A stretch of DNA of 64,000 bases, taken from Latrodectus hesperus. Taxonomy: Eukaryota; Arthropoda; Arachnida; Araneae; Theridiidae. Positions within the stretch are counted from its first letter, which is position 1; every line of letters begins with the position of its first letter. Location of the stretch: positions 48,467,672 to 48,531,671 of the forward strand of contig CM075857.1 in assembly GCA_037975125.1 (NCBI GenBank). Reading direction: 5' to 3'. The position numbers and the translations under genes were made by a program. Below the pieces are notes generated by a model, which saw only the letters and a program-made list of their open reading frames with translations, had not been told where the DNA came from and did not search any database. Below are positions 17,300 through 28,879 of the stretch, piece after piece.

Positions 17300-18145
17300 T
17301 ACCAGATGTTTTTTTTATCACAGAAAGCTTTTTTCTGAAGTCACCAAAGGCACTGACTCCCCAGATTTATTAAAACAGTTGGCTTTGGTGGTCATAAATA
17401 ATATTCCACCTAATGACCTCCACATTTATACGGATGGCAGTGGTGTTGATAGCCACCACGCCGGAAGTGGAGTTTTTCTTAAATACCCGGAAAGATCTAG
17501 TGATTTAAAGTTTTGCAGAAACCCGGATTACAGTTCGGTATTTCGCAGCAAACATTTGACTATCCAGACTGGTCTGGACTCAATCAACGATAAAGCCTCT
17601 TTTAATAATATATGGATTCTCACTGTCAGTCGTAGCTCCATCCAGTACTTGGGCAATTGGGCTAGTTTAACAGACCATGCTGGGACTCATATTCTTCGTA
17701 TGCTATATTCTTCGGCCATATTCTTCGGAAACGAGCGAGCTGACGCACTGGCTCGAAGGAGGGCTTTTCCTCAACTGCCTCTCTAGATCTAGATCTTACT
17801 TACTCAGAGCTATACTCTGCTTGTAAAAATGCTATTGCAAATTCTTGGCAGCATCTTCCTGCTCATGCTTAGTACTGCCGTAGGCAGCCAGGGGCAGCCA
17901 TTGACTTTGTTGGTCCAGAGCTGTCCAAACTGCGATCAATAGATTTATTAATGGACACATCAATTGCCTATCCTTTGACCATAGCATTTCCCTATCTGTA
18001 AAAAGTGCAACTCCAACGAGGCTAGTCCTCAACACTTACTTGAGTGCAATCAATTCTCGATGGAGGAACTCCTTTGAGACCACCTCCTTTTCCTTGATTT
18101 CTTGAGAGTGCATGAGCTCATGGATCTGGTGTAGCTCCGCCATTT
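17300..18145 (+). pseudogene. Decayed LINE ORF2 3' end (RNase H and C-terminal Cys/His motif)
   Basis: An open stretch from about 17322 to 17786 encodes an RNase H-like domain: IYTDGSG at the first catalytic Asp and GNERADALARR at the last motif. The position normally holding catalytic Glu reads SVFRSK (Lys). The middle Asp position reads LTVSRSS (Val). The domain therefore looks inactive. After the stop at 17784 the sequence continues, with frameshifts, into RFINGHINCLSF and then CKKCNSNEASPQHLLEC, the Cys-Cys-His-Cys motif typical of the C-terminus of this LINE type. Homology ends near 18145 with an in-frame stop after DLV. No reverse transcriptase is present, so this is a 5'-truncated or eroded copy. 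A relative lies at 45.6-46.2 kb. Confidence 0.8.
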
Positions 18146-19529
18146 TGGAAGGGATTTGTAACAACAACATGCAAATTGTGTACAAATCATAGTAAACATC
18201 TTATTCATTAAATGATTTTAATCGTGTACACTATTTTATTTGAAAACTAATTAATCGTATATTATAATTATTTAAATGTGTATCAAAGGTTTGGAAAACA
18301 TTTGAAAACTCTCCAAAATCATTATCAAGATCATTCAATGATGATTGATGACAATCATTTAAAGATGACATTGATTCAAGATCAATTAATCAATATTACA
18401 AAGGTTAATAATTTTAAAATTTTTTTAACGTCTTGGAGAATTATCTACTTTATTTGAACAGATAGCACCAAAGGGGTTGGTTATCCAAAAGTTAATGCCA
18501 AAATCAAACATGCAATCCAATGAATCCTTAGCAATCAATATCAAATTCCAAATTTTAAATTGTTTTACATTCTTAGAAGCAATATAAATTTCTTTAAATT
18601 TTATTGAATACCTAAATTATAAACAAAAGATGAAATAGAGTATCACTTGATAGTAAAATGTCTAAGAAATTTCCATCTTTTTAAAAAGAATTCACAACAG
18701 ATTTGAAACGCATATTGAATTATTAATTAACTGTTTGCTTTGATTGCGATTAACGATAAAGAAAACTAATGAGTAATCCATAAGACATTTTTAAATATCA
18801 AATTTAATTTACTGTTTTGAATGAAACTATTTAAGAACACATTTGTTCTCGTCAATGTATCTTACATGATTAAATTGCTTATGCACTATAATATCCACAT
18901 ATAAATTTTCATTATAACTTTCTAATCGTTGCTAGTCTTTTCACATTACGTTCTTTCAAAATATTCAAATAAATAAAAATCTTTACTAAATCTTTTCATC
19001 TTATTCTTTTTTCCTCTTAAAAATAATTGTATTTTACTTTTTCATAAATTTGAAATACATTCAATATTTCATAAAAAAATATATAATTTTACTGCTTTCT
19101 AAGTGAAAGTATATTGGATGCAAATTTTTTTCCCTGTAAAAAATTGCTAAAATAAGTATTTTTATACAATTAAATAATATCATTTCTGATGAATTTATTT
19201 TAATTAAATTACGATAGTATAGTATTGAAATTATATTAATTAATAATAATTTGATGTAAGTTGAAAGAGAAATCTACATACTGGGACAAAACAATATTAT
19301 AAAATTACAAAATTGTTGATTTTTTTATGAATATATTCAGTTTTCTTCCTGAGTTCTTCTTTAAATTTGTTATTCGAAAAAGAATTATATACTATGAAAT
19401 AATACGTTATTAAATTTAATTTCAAACGTCATGAAAAGCTATTAGGACTATTAAATTTATTATTATATAATTTTAACTATTGGTTAATTTGCTCAAAGGG
19501 TTTCAAATGAAATGGTACGAAAAGACACT
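18146..19529. other. Gene-less AT-rich DNA
   Basis: Nothing recognisable was found. It is a typical AT-rich spacer. Confidence 0.6.
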
Positions 19530-20000
19530 GTGGATATAAATGAATATTTTGTTCAAAGTATCAATCCATGGCTTGAGCACAACGATTCCATTGACTAACG
19601 AGCCGATAGATTCCTTGTTCCCAGAATTCATGTGGTCTTGACAAGACTAAATCTTTTATAAAGTCCTTGATCTCAAGGCCTAAGTTAAATCACTTCCCTT
19701 TTAGATATTTTTTACAGGAGACCAAACACAAAGAAATAGCAGAGTGGCATACCTGGAATGTAAGACGGATAGTCAAGCTGCTCCTTCTTGAACCTGGTCA
19801 CTTACATGTGTGTGACTCTGGAGATATGTGCACCACATTATTGTTGAGCAGAACTACATAATCCATTAGTTGCTCAGCAGTTTTGTTCTTGATGAACATG
19901 CATGGCGTCGGAGTATCTCACAGTACACATCAGAGTTAATGGTTTTTCTGTCTAACGCCATTCTGTCCTTACACGTACTGACACATTAATTGGACGACTC
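19530..20000 (-). pseudogene. Mariner transposase relict (C-terminal half)
   Basis: Read on the minus strand in shifting frames, the segment gives a recognisable mariner C-terminal half. KTINSDVYCE lies near 19930 and VVLLNNNVVH near 19840, where HDNARPH is usual. EQLDYPSYIPGMPLCYFFVFG near 19740-19790 stands where the family has a motif ending in a catalytic Asp. PHEFWEQGIYRLV followed by W-x2-C and YFE lies near 19545-19630. The second catalytic Asp reads Asn and the third reads Tyr. There are several frameshifts and stops. The N-terminal DNA-binding half and clear terminal repeats are not visible. It is an old, dead copy unrelated in frame or sequence detail to the transposon at 58.65 kb. 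Confidence 0.75.
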
Positions 20001-20220
20001 TCTTGATAAAAGCCTTTTCTCTCTCCTGCACATGCGGGCACCCACTCACGTTCAAAATCAACGACTCTAGATCTAATCTATCCCTTGACATATCGCTACG
20101 TTCTTTTATACGTTCATGTCTACGTTCATGGACAAATATAGTAACGGTTACGTTGTTACGACGTATTTTTCCTTTCAATCTGAACACACTTTGTAATTTT
20201 TTTATAATTTTATACATTTA
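20001..20220. other. GC-richer island of unknown origin
   Basis: This segment adjoins the mariner relict and is clearly GC-richer than its surroundings. It is open on both strands (plus 20003-20227, minus 19969-20217). The minus-strand translation is rich in Arg and Glu. The hexamer ACGTTC occurs three times at about 20097-20134. I recognise no domain. It may be the diverged N-terminal part of the mariner copy or a separate insertion. Confidence 0.3.
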
Positions 20221-21051
20221 TGCATAATACACATTCATTATATGTCTTATAATGAAGGAAAACATTTATATAGTATACTTTAATCTTTATAAATATATTG
20301 AAAATTCACGACGAAAGAAAATCTATAAAGATAAAGCTCAAATTTCTTTTTTTATTTATGCACAATATTTTTCCAGTTGAATACCGATCTAAGACATGTA
20401 CTTGAGAAAATACAATTTCTGATGGTTTTATAAGAAATAAAGTTCTGAGTAGCGTTTTGAATGCCCAAGGGATAATTTCAAATTCAACTTAATACATTAA
20501 CGGTATAATAGCTTATTGAATTTAGGTTCCTTCCAATTGAATTTAGACAAGTTGCTTTGAAAATGACGTTTCAGTTTCAAAAGTGCACCAAAACAAAATC
20601 ACTTTTCTGTGATATTAAAAGGAAAAAAATACCTAATAAGATAAATTTAACATCACATTTCGTTAGAATCATTTTCTTTGCTTTATGTGGCCAATCAGAA
20701 AAGATTTACGGGATAAAAAGCTTCAGATGTCAAATCTTTTTTCTTTTACTTTCTTTTCATTATACACTTACGGCAATAAAATTTTCAATTTGTTATATAG
20801 TTTCTATTTACTATGTACTTTTCTTAAAAAATCGAGATATTATTTGGAAGATAAATATGTATAAAATTTATTTATGGAAGATTAATTATTTCTATAAGAT
20901 TTTATACTGGATAGAATTATGATATTGTAAAATGAAGAATGATACGTTCGAAGTTTTTGACTTTGTAAATCTTTGAAATTAAATATAATATATTTGCAAT
21001 TTGATCATATAAATGAACTGAAATGAATTTATTTAAATATAATTCATAAAA
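20221..21051. other. Gene-less AT-rich DNA upstream of the LINE
   Basis: The one longer frame, 20557-20922 (121 codons, plus), has biased AT-driven composition (Ile, Lys, Phe, Tyr) and no recognisable domain. I regard it as chance. Confidence 0.5.
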
Positions 21052-21341
21052 CTTTATTTTTTTAAGTTTTGGAACTGAATTGGGAGTGTTCTCTTTTTTG
21101 GATTTGATTTTTGGAAAGGACGGGCGTTTTGTTGTGTGGAGAAAAAGTTGCAAACTCTTAACGGTACGTACATACTTCTTCGAACTTTATTCGCATTGAG
21201 AAGAACTCAAGCAATTTATTTTAAATTATTTAAGTTTAGAGGAATTCGGGAATTCCTATAAGATTAATTAGTTTATTAGTTTCTAGTTCAAGTAGTTCTC
21301 TAGTTTATTTCCTCAAGTACGTACAAGATGTTAAATTCAAA

Positions 21342-22614
21342 ATGACAGACTCACAAGACGAAATACCACCTATTGAATGTGAATATCGCATACCAAAACA
21401 TGTATCGAACTCTATATTAGACTATGATGATAATACACCTCTAGCTATACAATTAGCTTCAGAAGCCGGAATTTCAAACTTCATAGTGTTTTTGTGTCCT
21501 ACAGCAGGATATGCCTCAGTTCCTAAGAGGCCTTCACAGTTAAAATCTGAACTATTAAATGCTATTTCCAACAAAAATGGGATTGAAGAAGTGAGACATA
21601 CCAGAAACGGAAAACTAATTATCGCTACAAATGATTATAAAACAGCAACAGAAATTTGTAAAATCGAAACAGTATTAAATGTTCCTGTGACTCCCCAAAT
21701 ACAAATTGAACAATACACTACAAAATTTATTATCCCGTTCATATCAGTGGACGAAAGTCTAGAAAATCTAGCATTAGAAATTGAAAATAACGGCCTTATT
21801 GTATCTCAAATACGACGTTTCAATAAAAAGGGATCTTCAGAACTTTCAGAAACTATCTTCGTAAGAGTCTACGGACATAATATCCCGTCTCAAATTAAAG
21901 TATTTTTATCTATTGTAAACATAAAGATTTTTGTGGATAAAGTTCGTCAATGTGGAATTTGTTTTAAATTTACACATGCAACAAAAACATGTAAAGTACA
22001 AACAGCTTTATGCAGACTCTGAGGCTCACATCACAATAATGATCCTTGTTCAACTAAAGTCCCATATTGTGTAAACTGCAAGGGATCTCACCCGTCAGAT
22101 TATCCTTCATGTTCAGCTCGTGAAGAAGAAACTAGGTTTTTAAAATTTAAGGCAATAAACCATTTATCTTTTATTGAAGCAAGAAGACAATTTAAAAGCT
22201 CGAAAACCAGTTTTGCTACTATTGTTAAGTCTAATCAACCATCAGAAATTACTCATGCAAAAATAAATGATATATTCACCTCAATACTTACAAAATTTGA
22301 AGAGTCAGTAGACAAAAAAATTTTTAGCTATTCAAACCCAACAAGAAACAATTCTTAATACTATTTTCTAAAAATTTGAAGAAACTGTAAGCAAAATATT
22401 TGAAACTAGAAATCTCTCGTCATCCCGTGCAAGAAGGAAAACTCGGAAAAGTAGTCGAATCCAAAAGCAATCATCAAACCCTAGTAATAGTGACATTCAG
22501 TTCAATCCAATTTTACCTGTGAACAGTGTATTTAATTTTGGTAACTCTTCAGAAGAGCAATCAGAAATAATTGAAAATGCAAAATTCAGAAAGGGAAGTA
22601 ATAAAATTTCCTAA
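21342..22614 (+). pseudogene. LINE ORF1 (Gag-like, zinc knuckles), broken
   Basis: This is the RNA-binding partner protein of the retrotransposon, expected to form RNP with element RNA. The first 226 codons are open from ATG 21342. Residues about 125-205 resemble the domain that precedes zinc knuckles in Jockey-type ORF1 proteins. Knuckle 1 is intact (CGICFKFTHATKTC, CX2CX4HX4C). Knuckle 2 begins CRL and is cut by TGA at 22020-22022, exactly where its second Cys codon should be. Knuckle 3 (CVNCKGSHPSDYPSC) follows in the same frame. A T-run near 22321-22326 shifts the frame, and a further TAA lies at 22369-22371. The corrected frame ends at TAA 22612-22614, for an original length of about 424 residues. 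The end is basic and Ser-rich. Confidence 0.8.
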
Positions 22615-22693
22615 CAGATGGAACGCAACTACTATCCTGGTTGCATCAGTCCGCAGAAGTCAAACAGTAATCATAATAATTGTAACTTTTTTC

Positions 22694-25600
22694 ATGTTCT
22701 CATTAATTTCGTGGAATGCTCGTAGTGTTCTCAATAAGCGCCCATATATGAAACTTCATTATTTTAACTCTGCAGACATTATTGCAATACAAGAAACTTG
22801 GTTAAAAAAAGTTGACAAGATATCTTTATTTAACAAAATAATCTTTCGTCAAGATAAAGAAGATAGCCGAGGTGGCGGCCTTCTCCTAGCAGTAAATAAA
22901 AACATTCCAACAAGACAATTTTCTCCTATCCGTCCCTCAGATGATGGCAGAGAACTCTTAGCAATCAAGATCACAGTGGCAACAACTACAATAACTATTA
23001 TTAATGTTTACATTCCTCCTGGCAAATTTTCTTCAGAGTGGCTTCATAGCATAATTCAAGGATTTCAGCCTCCTTACATCATCATAGGAGATTTAAATAT
23101 TAGACATACATCATTAGGAAGCTGTTCTACTTCATCAAGGGCAAATGACCTTCTTGAATGGATTCAGGAAGAGAATTGCTGCCTCCTGAACTCTGAAATT
23201 CCAACACATTACGGCCCACATCATAAACCTTCACTCATCGATTTCACCTTTGTATCACCAGACATTTATCACCTAAGTCAAATAGAAGTTCACCCAGATT
23301 GTTTTGGAAGTGATCATTTATCATCTAAAACTAGCATAGCTATAGGCGATATTGATCACCATATACCAGACAGATAACGTATCCTGTGGTCAGAATTCTT
23401 TGCTTCCATCAATACTGATCATGAAATTTCTAATCTTCATTCTATTGAACAATTCAATCATCTCTGCATGAATAAACTTCACAAGTTTCGAAGATGGCAG
23501 AAAATGCCAAGTAAACCTTATCCTCCATGGTGGTCTTCTAGATGTGGTTATCTCCTGGGCCAAAAAGACGTCTTTGGCGTAAAGCCAAAAGCACATTTTA
23601 TAAGTACGCTTGGATGGCATACAAAAGAACAGCAGCAGAACTACATCAACTACTCATATATCTCTCTCGAAAATATTGGGACGAAATAATAATTTCAGCT
23701 GGAACATCAAAAAATATTTTTAATTTATTAAAAAATCTCCAAAATAGAGTTACAGTATCTCCAACTTCACATATGATCCTATTACATAATAATTCTCCAG
23801 TGACAGATCCTACCCATCAAGCTAATATGTTTACAGACTTCTACACTCGTTCACCAATTTTAGAGGTTATTCCACTGGATTTAAGTACAAGTGAGGATTT
23901 CTCTTACAATAAACCCTTTAATGCATCTGAACTACAAGAAGCTTTGGCCAGATGCAAAAATTCGTCTGTAGGTCCAGATAAGATATCTGCAAAAATACTA
24001 AAAGGAATTACTACTACCAACCTAGACTACATCCTCTCCCTGATAAATAAATCGTGGCTTACAGGTATTGTACCAGAAATATGGAAATCCTCTATTGTCA
24101 TTCCAATTTTAAAACCGGGAAAGATGGCCAATCTTGTGGCATCGTACCGTCCTATATCTCTGACTAGTGTCGTGTGTAAATTAATGGAAAGAATGATTTT
24201 GAAGAGATTTATTGACCATATATCAACCAAATATTTCTTTCATCCCAATCACCACGGATTTCTGCCACATCGAGGTTGTGACAGTATTTTATCCATCATT
24301 CATCATCACATAATTTCTGCCAGATCTTCTAGAAAATTTGTTGTTTTGGTTGCAGTGGATATTTCCCAGGCCTATGATTCAGTTTGGTCAGATGACCTAG
24401 TTTATAAATTACTTCAAGCAAACATCAAAGGAAATGCTGCTTTGTGGATTCAACAGTTCATTACAACTCGCTATTTTCAAGTAAAGTGGAGAAATAAGCT
24501 ATCTTCACCAGCCACATCATATAGAGGAGTTCCACAAGGGAGCGTGTTATCACCTTTCCTGTTCTCAGTGTTTATGGCAGACCTCTACGATATCCTTCCC
24601 CCTGACATCAAATGCTTCATGTACGCTGATGATATATTTCTACTATATGAATCTGTTAACTTGGGAAAACTTCAGCAGAAACTAACATCTGCACTTGGAA
24701 TATTACAAAATTGGTGTCAGGAATGGAAGTTATCGATAGACCCACAAAAATGTTCTATGATCAACTTTTCTTCAAAACGACAACAACCTAATTTCAACTT
24801 GTTCATCAACAATCATCCTATTTCCTGGAGTAAAAATGTTCGAATTTTGGGATTACATTTTTCACACAATTTATCTTTCCGTCATCATTTTCAGGAAAAG
24901 AGAAAAGCTATATCAAAAAAGTTGAATACTCTAAAAGGTATCGCAGGCAATAGATGGGGTGCTCGTACTGCTCATCTTCTACAAATCGTAAAATCATTTA
25001 TTATCTCCAGTCTGGATTATGGCTGTCATATATTTAGTTCAGCATGCACAACAGATCGCAAAATCCTTGAAACTATATATAACACTGCCCTAAGAATTGC
25101 CACAGGTCTTCCCAAGTGGACCCCCATACCTATAGTTCTACAAGAAGCAGGAGAAACTTCTCTTCACTCTAGATATGAAATGCTCTCCTTAAACTTTTAC
25201 ATTCGGAATTTAAGCAAGTCATCATTATCCCCCTGTGCTTTAGCTTGGGAAAAGCTAACCTATAATCGAGTCAATCGTAATCATCCTCTAGCCATTAAAG
25301 CCAAATTGTGGCTCGAGCAACAAGGAATAAATACCTCGTGCATATTAAAAGTCCCAATAGACTGGCCAGAAATGTCAAAAAAAATCTCAAGTTATTCATC
25401 GAGTCTCCCTTTTCAGACTAAATCATTGCCAAAAGATATAATTAGTAAGCTATTTCACCAAGTTTGTGAGTCATCATGGCAGACAAATACGTTGATATTT
25501 ACAGATGCTTCCAAGCAGGGATCAAATGTGGGTATTGCAATAGTCAATTTTACAACTAGTCAATCAATAACAGGAAAAATTAATTCCATAAACTCCATCT

Positions 25601-26383
25601 TCTCGGCAGAGGCTATGGCACTACTTATTGCAGTCTCTAAAATTTGCACTGAACCCAAAAATTATGTCATTTTCACAGATTCACTTTCTTCCATCTCTGC
25701 TCTTTCAGATTGTTCCAGGACATCACCAACTATCATTCAACTTCTTTGATCCCAAATGATTCAATCCACTCAAAAGTGCTTGTCAATACAGTTAGTTTGG
25801 GTTCCAGGACATTCAGGGATTGCAGGTAATGAAATTGCCGACTCATTGGCGAAAGCAGCAACAGGGAGTCAATATGCTATTCGATCTATTTCTCCTGAAG
25901 ATCTGAAACAACACATCAAGAAATATTACTTTAAAGAAAGTCTCAATCCATGTAAAATAGCAAATATGCTAAAGCATTCACTCATCTCAAATCTATTCGC
26001 AAAAATCATAGGCAGTTAACGAAATCACGACTAGAAAACGTATGCTGGCCAGAGCAAGAACAAGATCTTTTCCTACCAATTCGATTATATTTAGGTTTAA
26101 TCTCTGGCATACAGACCGCTGTCAGTGCGGTGAACCTGAAACTATAGATCATATTCTCCTAGTATGTCTTTTATACGAACATCTGAGGAATCAACTACGA
26201 AAAAAATTAGGAATAGGAGCGTTATCATTCTCTTGGATATTTGAACTATCTACAAATCCGGATGCGGAATTAAAATTCTTGCATGCTGTGAATTTCTACG
26301 CCAATCTAACAGATTCTAATTTTAACGAAAAAAGAAAGTTACAACTCAAAATCCTCGAACTATTTTCTAATATGAATTTATAA
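22694..26383 (+). pseudogene. LINE ORF2: endonuclease, reverse transcriptase, RNase H; broken
   Basis: The start is taken at ATG 22694, because the endonuclease core (SLISWNARSVLNK) begins there and the upstream extension overlaps ORF1 without similarity. Endonuclease landmarks are IAIQETWL, YIIIGDLN, IDFTFVS and GSDHLSS. TAA at 23375-23377 interrupts the linker, followed by a frameshift near 23535-23545. From 23542 to 25746 the frame is open for 735 codons. It holds SYRPISLTSVVCKLMER, AVDISQAYDSVW, GVPQGSVLSPFLFSVF and the catalytic YADD. RNase H begins with TLIFTDASK and is cut by TGA at 25747-25749, continuing in the same frame with WVPGHSGIAGNEIADSLAK. Two further frameshifts lie near 25985-26000 and 26040. 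The C-terminus carries CQCGEPETIDHILLVC. Its usual role is to nick the target and copy the RNA at the nick. Confidence 0.9.
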
Positions 26384-26575
26384 ATCCGAATTTTTCTTCT
26401 CATATCAAGACTTTTTCTGTTAGTGATCACCGACTTCAATTAACTTTACTTAAATAAGGTTAGTCGATTGACTACATAAATCCTCTCCAAATACCTTCTT
26501 CAATGTGAGCTACAAGCATCCTAGCATAAAGCTCCAAAAGTGTCCGCCATAACCTACCTACCTTTATTTTTAACT
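26384..26575 (+). other. LINE 3' untranslated tail
   Basis: Sequence of about 190 nt follows the ORF2 stop and is GC-richer than the flanking host DNA. It ends in a short CCTA-type repeat (26551-26562) before composition returns to host AT-richness. There is no poly(A) tract. A short-repeat end is common in Jockey/CR1-like elements. Confidence 0.6.
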
Positions 26576-28879
26576 TTGAAAGAGCTTTTAGAAAAATAAA
26601 ATGTTATTATGGGGAAGAAGCGCTTAAGCACAATTTCAAACGATAGATAAGAATATTTACAATAATAATAATAATTTGAAGTAATAATACAATAATAATA
26701 CATTTGAAGTAAATTAGAATCATAAATTGTTTTAAAGAAACAGATAATAATGCAAACATTAATGTGATAATTAATTACATTAATTTTTAGCTTATTTTAA
26801 TTTTTTCATAGAAACAATGACTTTATTTCATACAAAATCAATAATAATATATGATGTTCGGTAATAACATACGAGTAATACTATATGAATAAAAACATAT
26901 TCATATTTTTAGTAATAATATATGAGTTGGGGCGAAATAGCTTTTAATAAATAATAAAGCAAATGCATGTTTCAATATCAGTAAATATCTTTAAAAGTTC
27001 TTGGAAATTATTTCAAAGTTTTGTCTAATTTGAGCAATACAGTTATCGAATTATTAATAGCTTTACATTACTATAGAAATACATTTTCTTTGATATGGAA
27101 TTTTCTTATTACAATTTACTAATTTAAGTATTTATATTATTATAATGAAACATATTTACTCTGTTTGCATTTTGAAATCTAACTTCAGAAAAAATTTATA
27201 AGAAAATCTCTGTGATAGATTTCCAAATTTATCTGATGTCTGCCTTCTATTTGATATAGGAACTTATTTTTTCTGAGAACAGACCTCTAATAGCTGAAAG
27301 GTTAGTAAATATGTTTTGCTTATTAGAGTAAATAAAATCATCTCAATCACTTTACGAAGTAATCTACTCTTCAAGATATATTCGAAAGAAAACTTATGAG
27401 ATATTTGATAAAAAAATGAAATAGTATGAATAATATGAATAAAATGAGATATTTGATAAAAAATATGTCATAATATTGTTTTATTTGAAGATAAAATTAT
27501 ATTTTTGCTATCAATTTAACCAAAATTTACTTTGATTAAAATTAAAAAAATATCAGTAAAAGAAAATAATATAAGTGAAGAAAAACGTTTATATTTCAAA
27601 ACTACTAACTTTATTTTAATATTTTAAGTATAAATGTATATCTTACCTATATTCAAGATTGCATTGCTGTTTGAAACATTCTTAAACCAAATTATATTAA
27701 AAAAGTAAATCATTTTATAAAATTAAAGAAATTTCATTATAAAAATTATTCTTTTTATTTATATAAATTCATTTTATAAGTATGTCATATGACGAGATTG
27801 CTTAAGCACCTGATATTTTTTTGTTTTTAAAATATTTATATTACTATACCAGAGGAAATTTAAAGGTATTTTAATATGATATTACCTCTTGATGTGTTTT
27901 GCTTGATATATGCATACATAAACATACATACATATATATGTGTGTGTGTTTGCATGTGCACTAAATACTGAATAAATTAACAGTATATAGCTCATGTATT
28001 TTACAGTTTATTTACAGTCATTTACAATGGGGATTTTTTACAAAGAAAGTATTATAAATACAACGTTCTGATAGCAGACTTGTTTAGATTCAAACCTTGT
28101 CTTAACTAATGCATTTTTCATCTTGAGATAAAATTCTGGATCGCTACTTAAACAGCAAGTACTATGATGAGGTAATGAAGCTAAGATATGTTGTCTGATA
28201 TTTTATTTCTGATACTTAATCATTCTAAAAACACTGGACCTCCTGATTATGTGGAAACTTAAGTACAATATACTAAAAAGGAGAGTAAAGGCAACCAATA
28301 AGATAATTAATGAACAAAACAGAATTCTTTTTCAACTGTCCTCGTATCCTACTGCAAATGATAAAGTCAGTTTTCATATGTATCGTGAAGATTCGTCTTG
28401 AATCTTCACAATGACATTCAATGAATTTTTCAAAATACCCCTCTTAAGATATTTGAACTTATTTTCTTATTGTTTTAACTATTTTTTGCTTGTATTTTTC
28501 TTCCAATTTGTTAATTCTTATCACATTCTAACGTGTCACAAACGTTTTTAAGCGTTTCACAAGCATCTTGGATGAGGAAAATTATGTGTAATACACTACT
28601 ACTTAAAGCAATGCTAAATGAAGATCTTGTAGATTTGTAACACTTGAAGTAAATCTAAGAAAAAAATTTATATTTAAAGAAAATGCATATAGAAATACCA
28701 TAATACTTGACACAAATTATACACAATAGGATAATAGTTTAATGAATAATAGTTTACATAATAGAACAGAAGTATCATAAAAGCTGCGGAAGAAAATGTC
28801 ATATTTGGTCATTCTTGATTACTAATATTTATAACATCAAATTTATCATTATATTTAAAATTTTAAATTGATATGGTTC
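26576..28879. other. Gene-less AT-rich DNA
   Basis: No gene was recognised. Minor features are ATA/AAT trinucleotide runs at 26659-26702, a mixed CATA/TATA/TG repeat at about 27912-27952, and a 9-bp hairpin (TGAAGATTC / GAATCTTCA) at about 28385-28408. Confidence 0.6.

Larger units (their letters stand above)
21062..26575 (+). mobile_element. Near full-length Jockey-like non-LTR retrotransposon
   Basis: The order is that of an autonomous LINE: a 5' leader of about 280 nt without ORFs, an ORF1 Gag-like frame (21342-22614), an ORF2 with endonuclease, reverse transcriptase and RNase H (22694-26383), and a 3' tail of about 190 nt ending near an ACCTACCTACC stretch at 26551-26562. The Jockey assignment rests on the three-knuckle ORF1 and the apurinic-type endonuclease followed by the RT. 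Both ends are approximate. A shared CTTTATTTTT at 21052-21061 and 26562-26571 could be the target duplication, but it is too AT-rich to trust. At least three in-frame stops (four counting ORF1's second) and four frameshifts show the copy is dead. The long RT frame is still intact, so decay is moderate. Confidence 0.85.

Noticed and set aside
20557..20922. 121-codon plus-strand ORF as a host gene
   Set aside because: Composition is driven by AT-rich codons, there is no recognisable domain, and it sits in featureless DNA.
21052..21061. CTTTATTTTT shared with 26562-26571 as a target-site duplication of the Jockey-like LINE
   Set aside because: It is only ten AT-rich bases in an AT-rich genome and the element ends are not independently known, so a chance match is likely.
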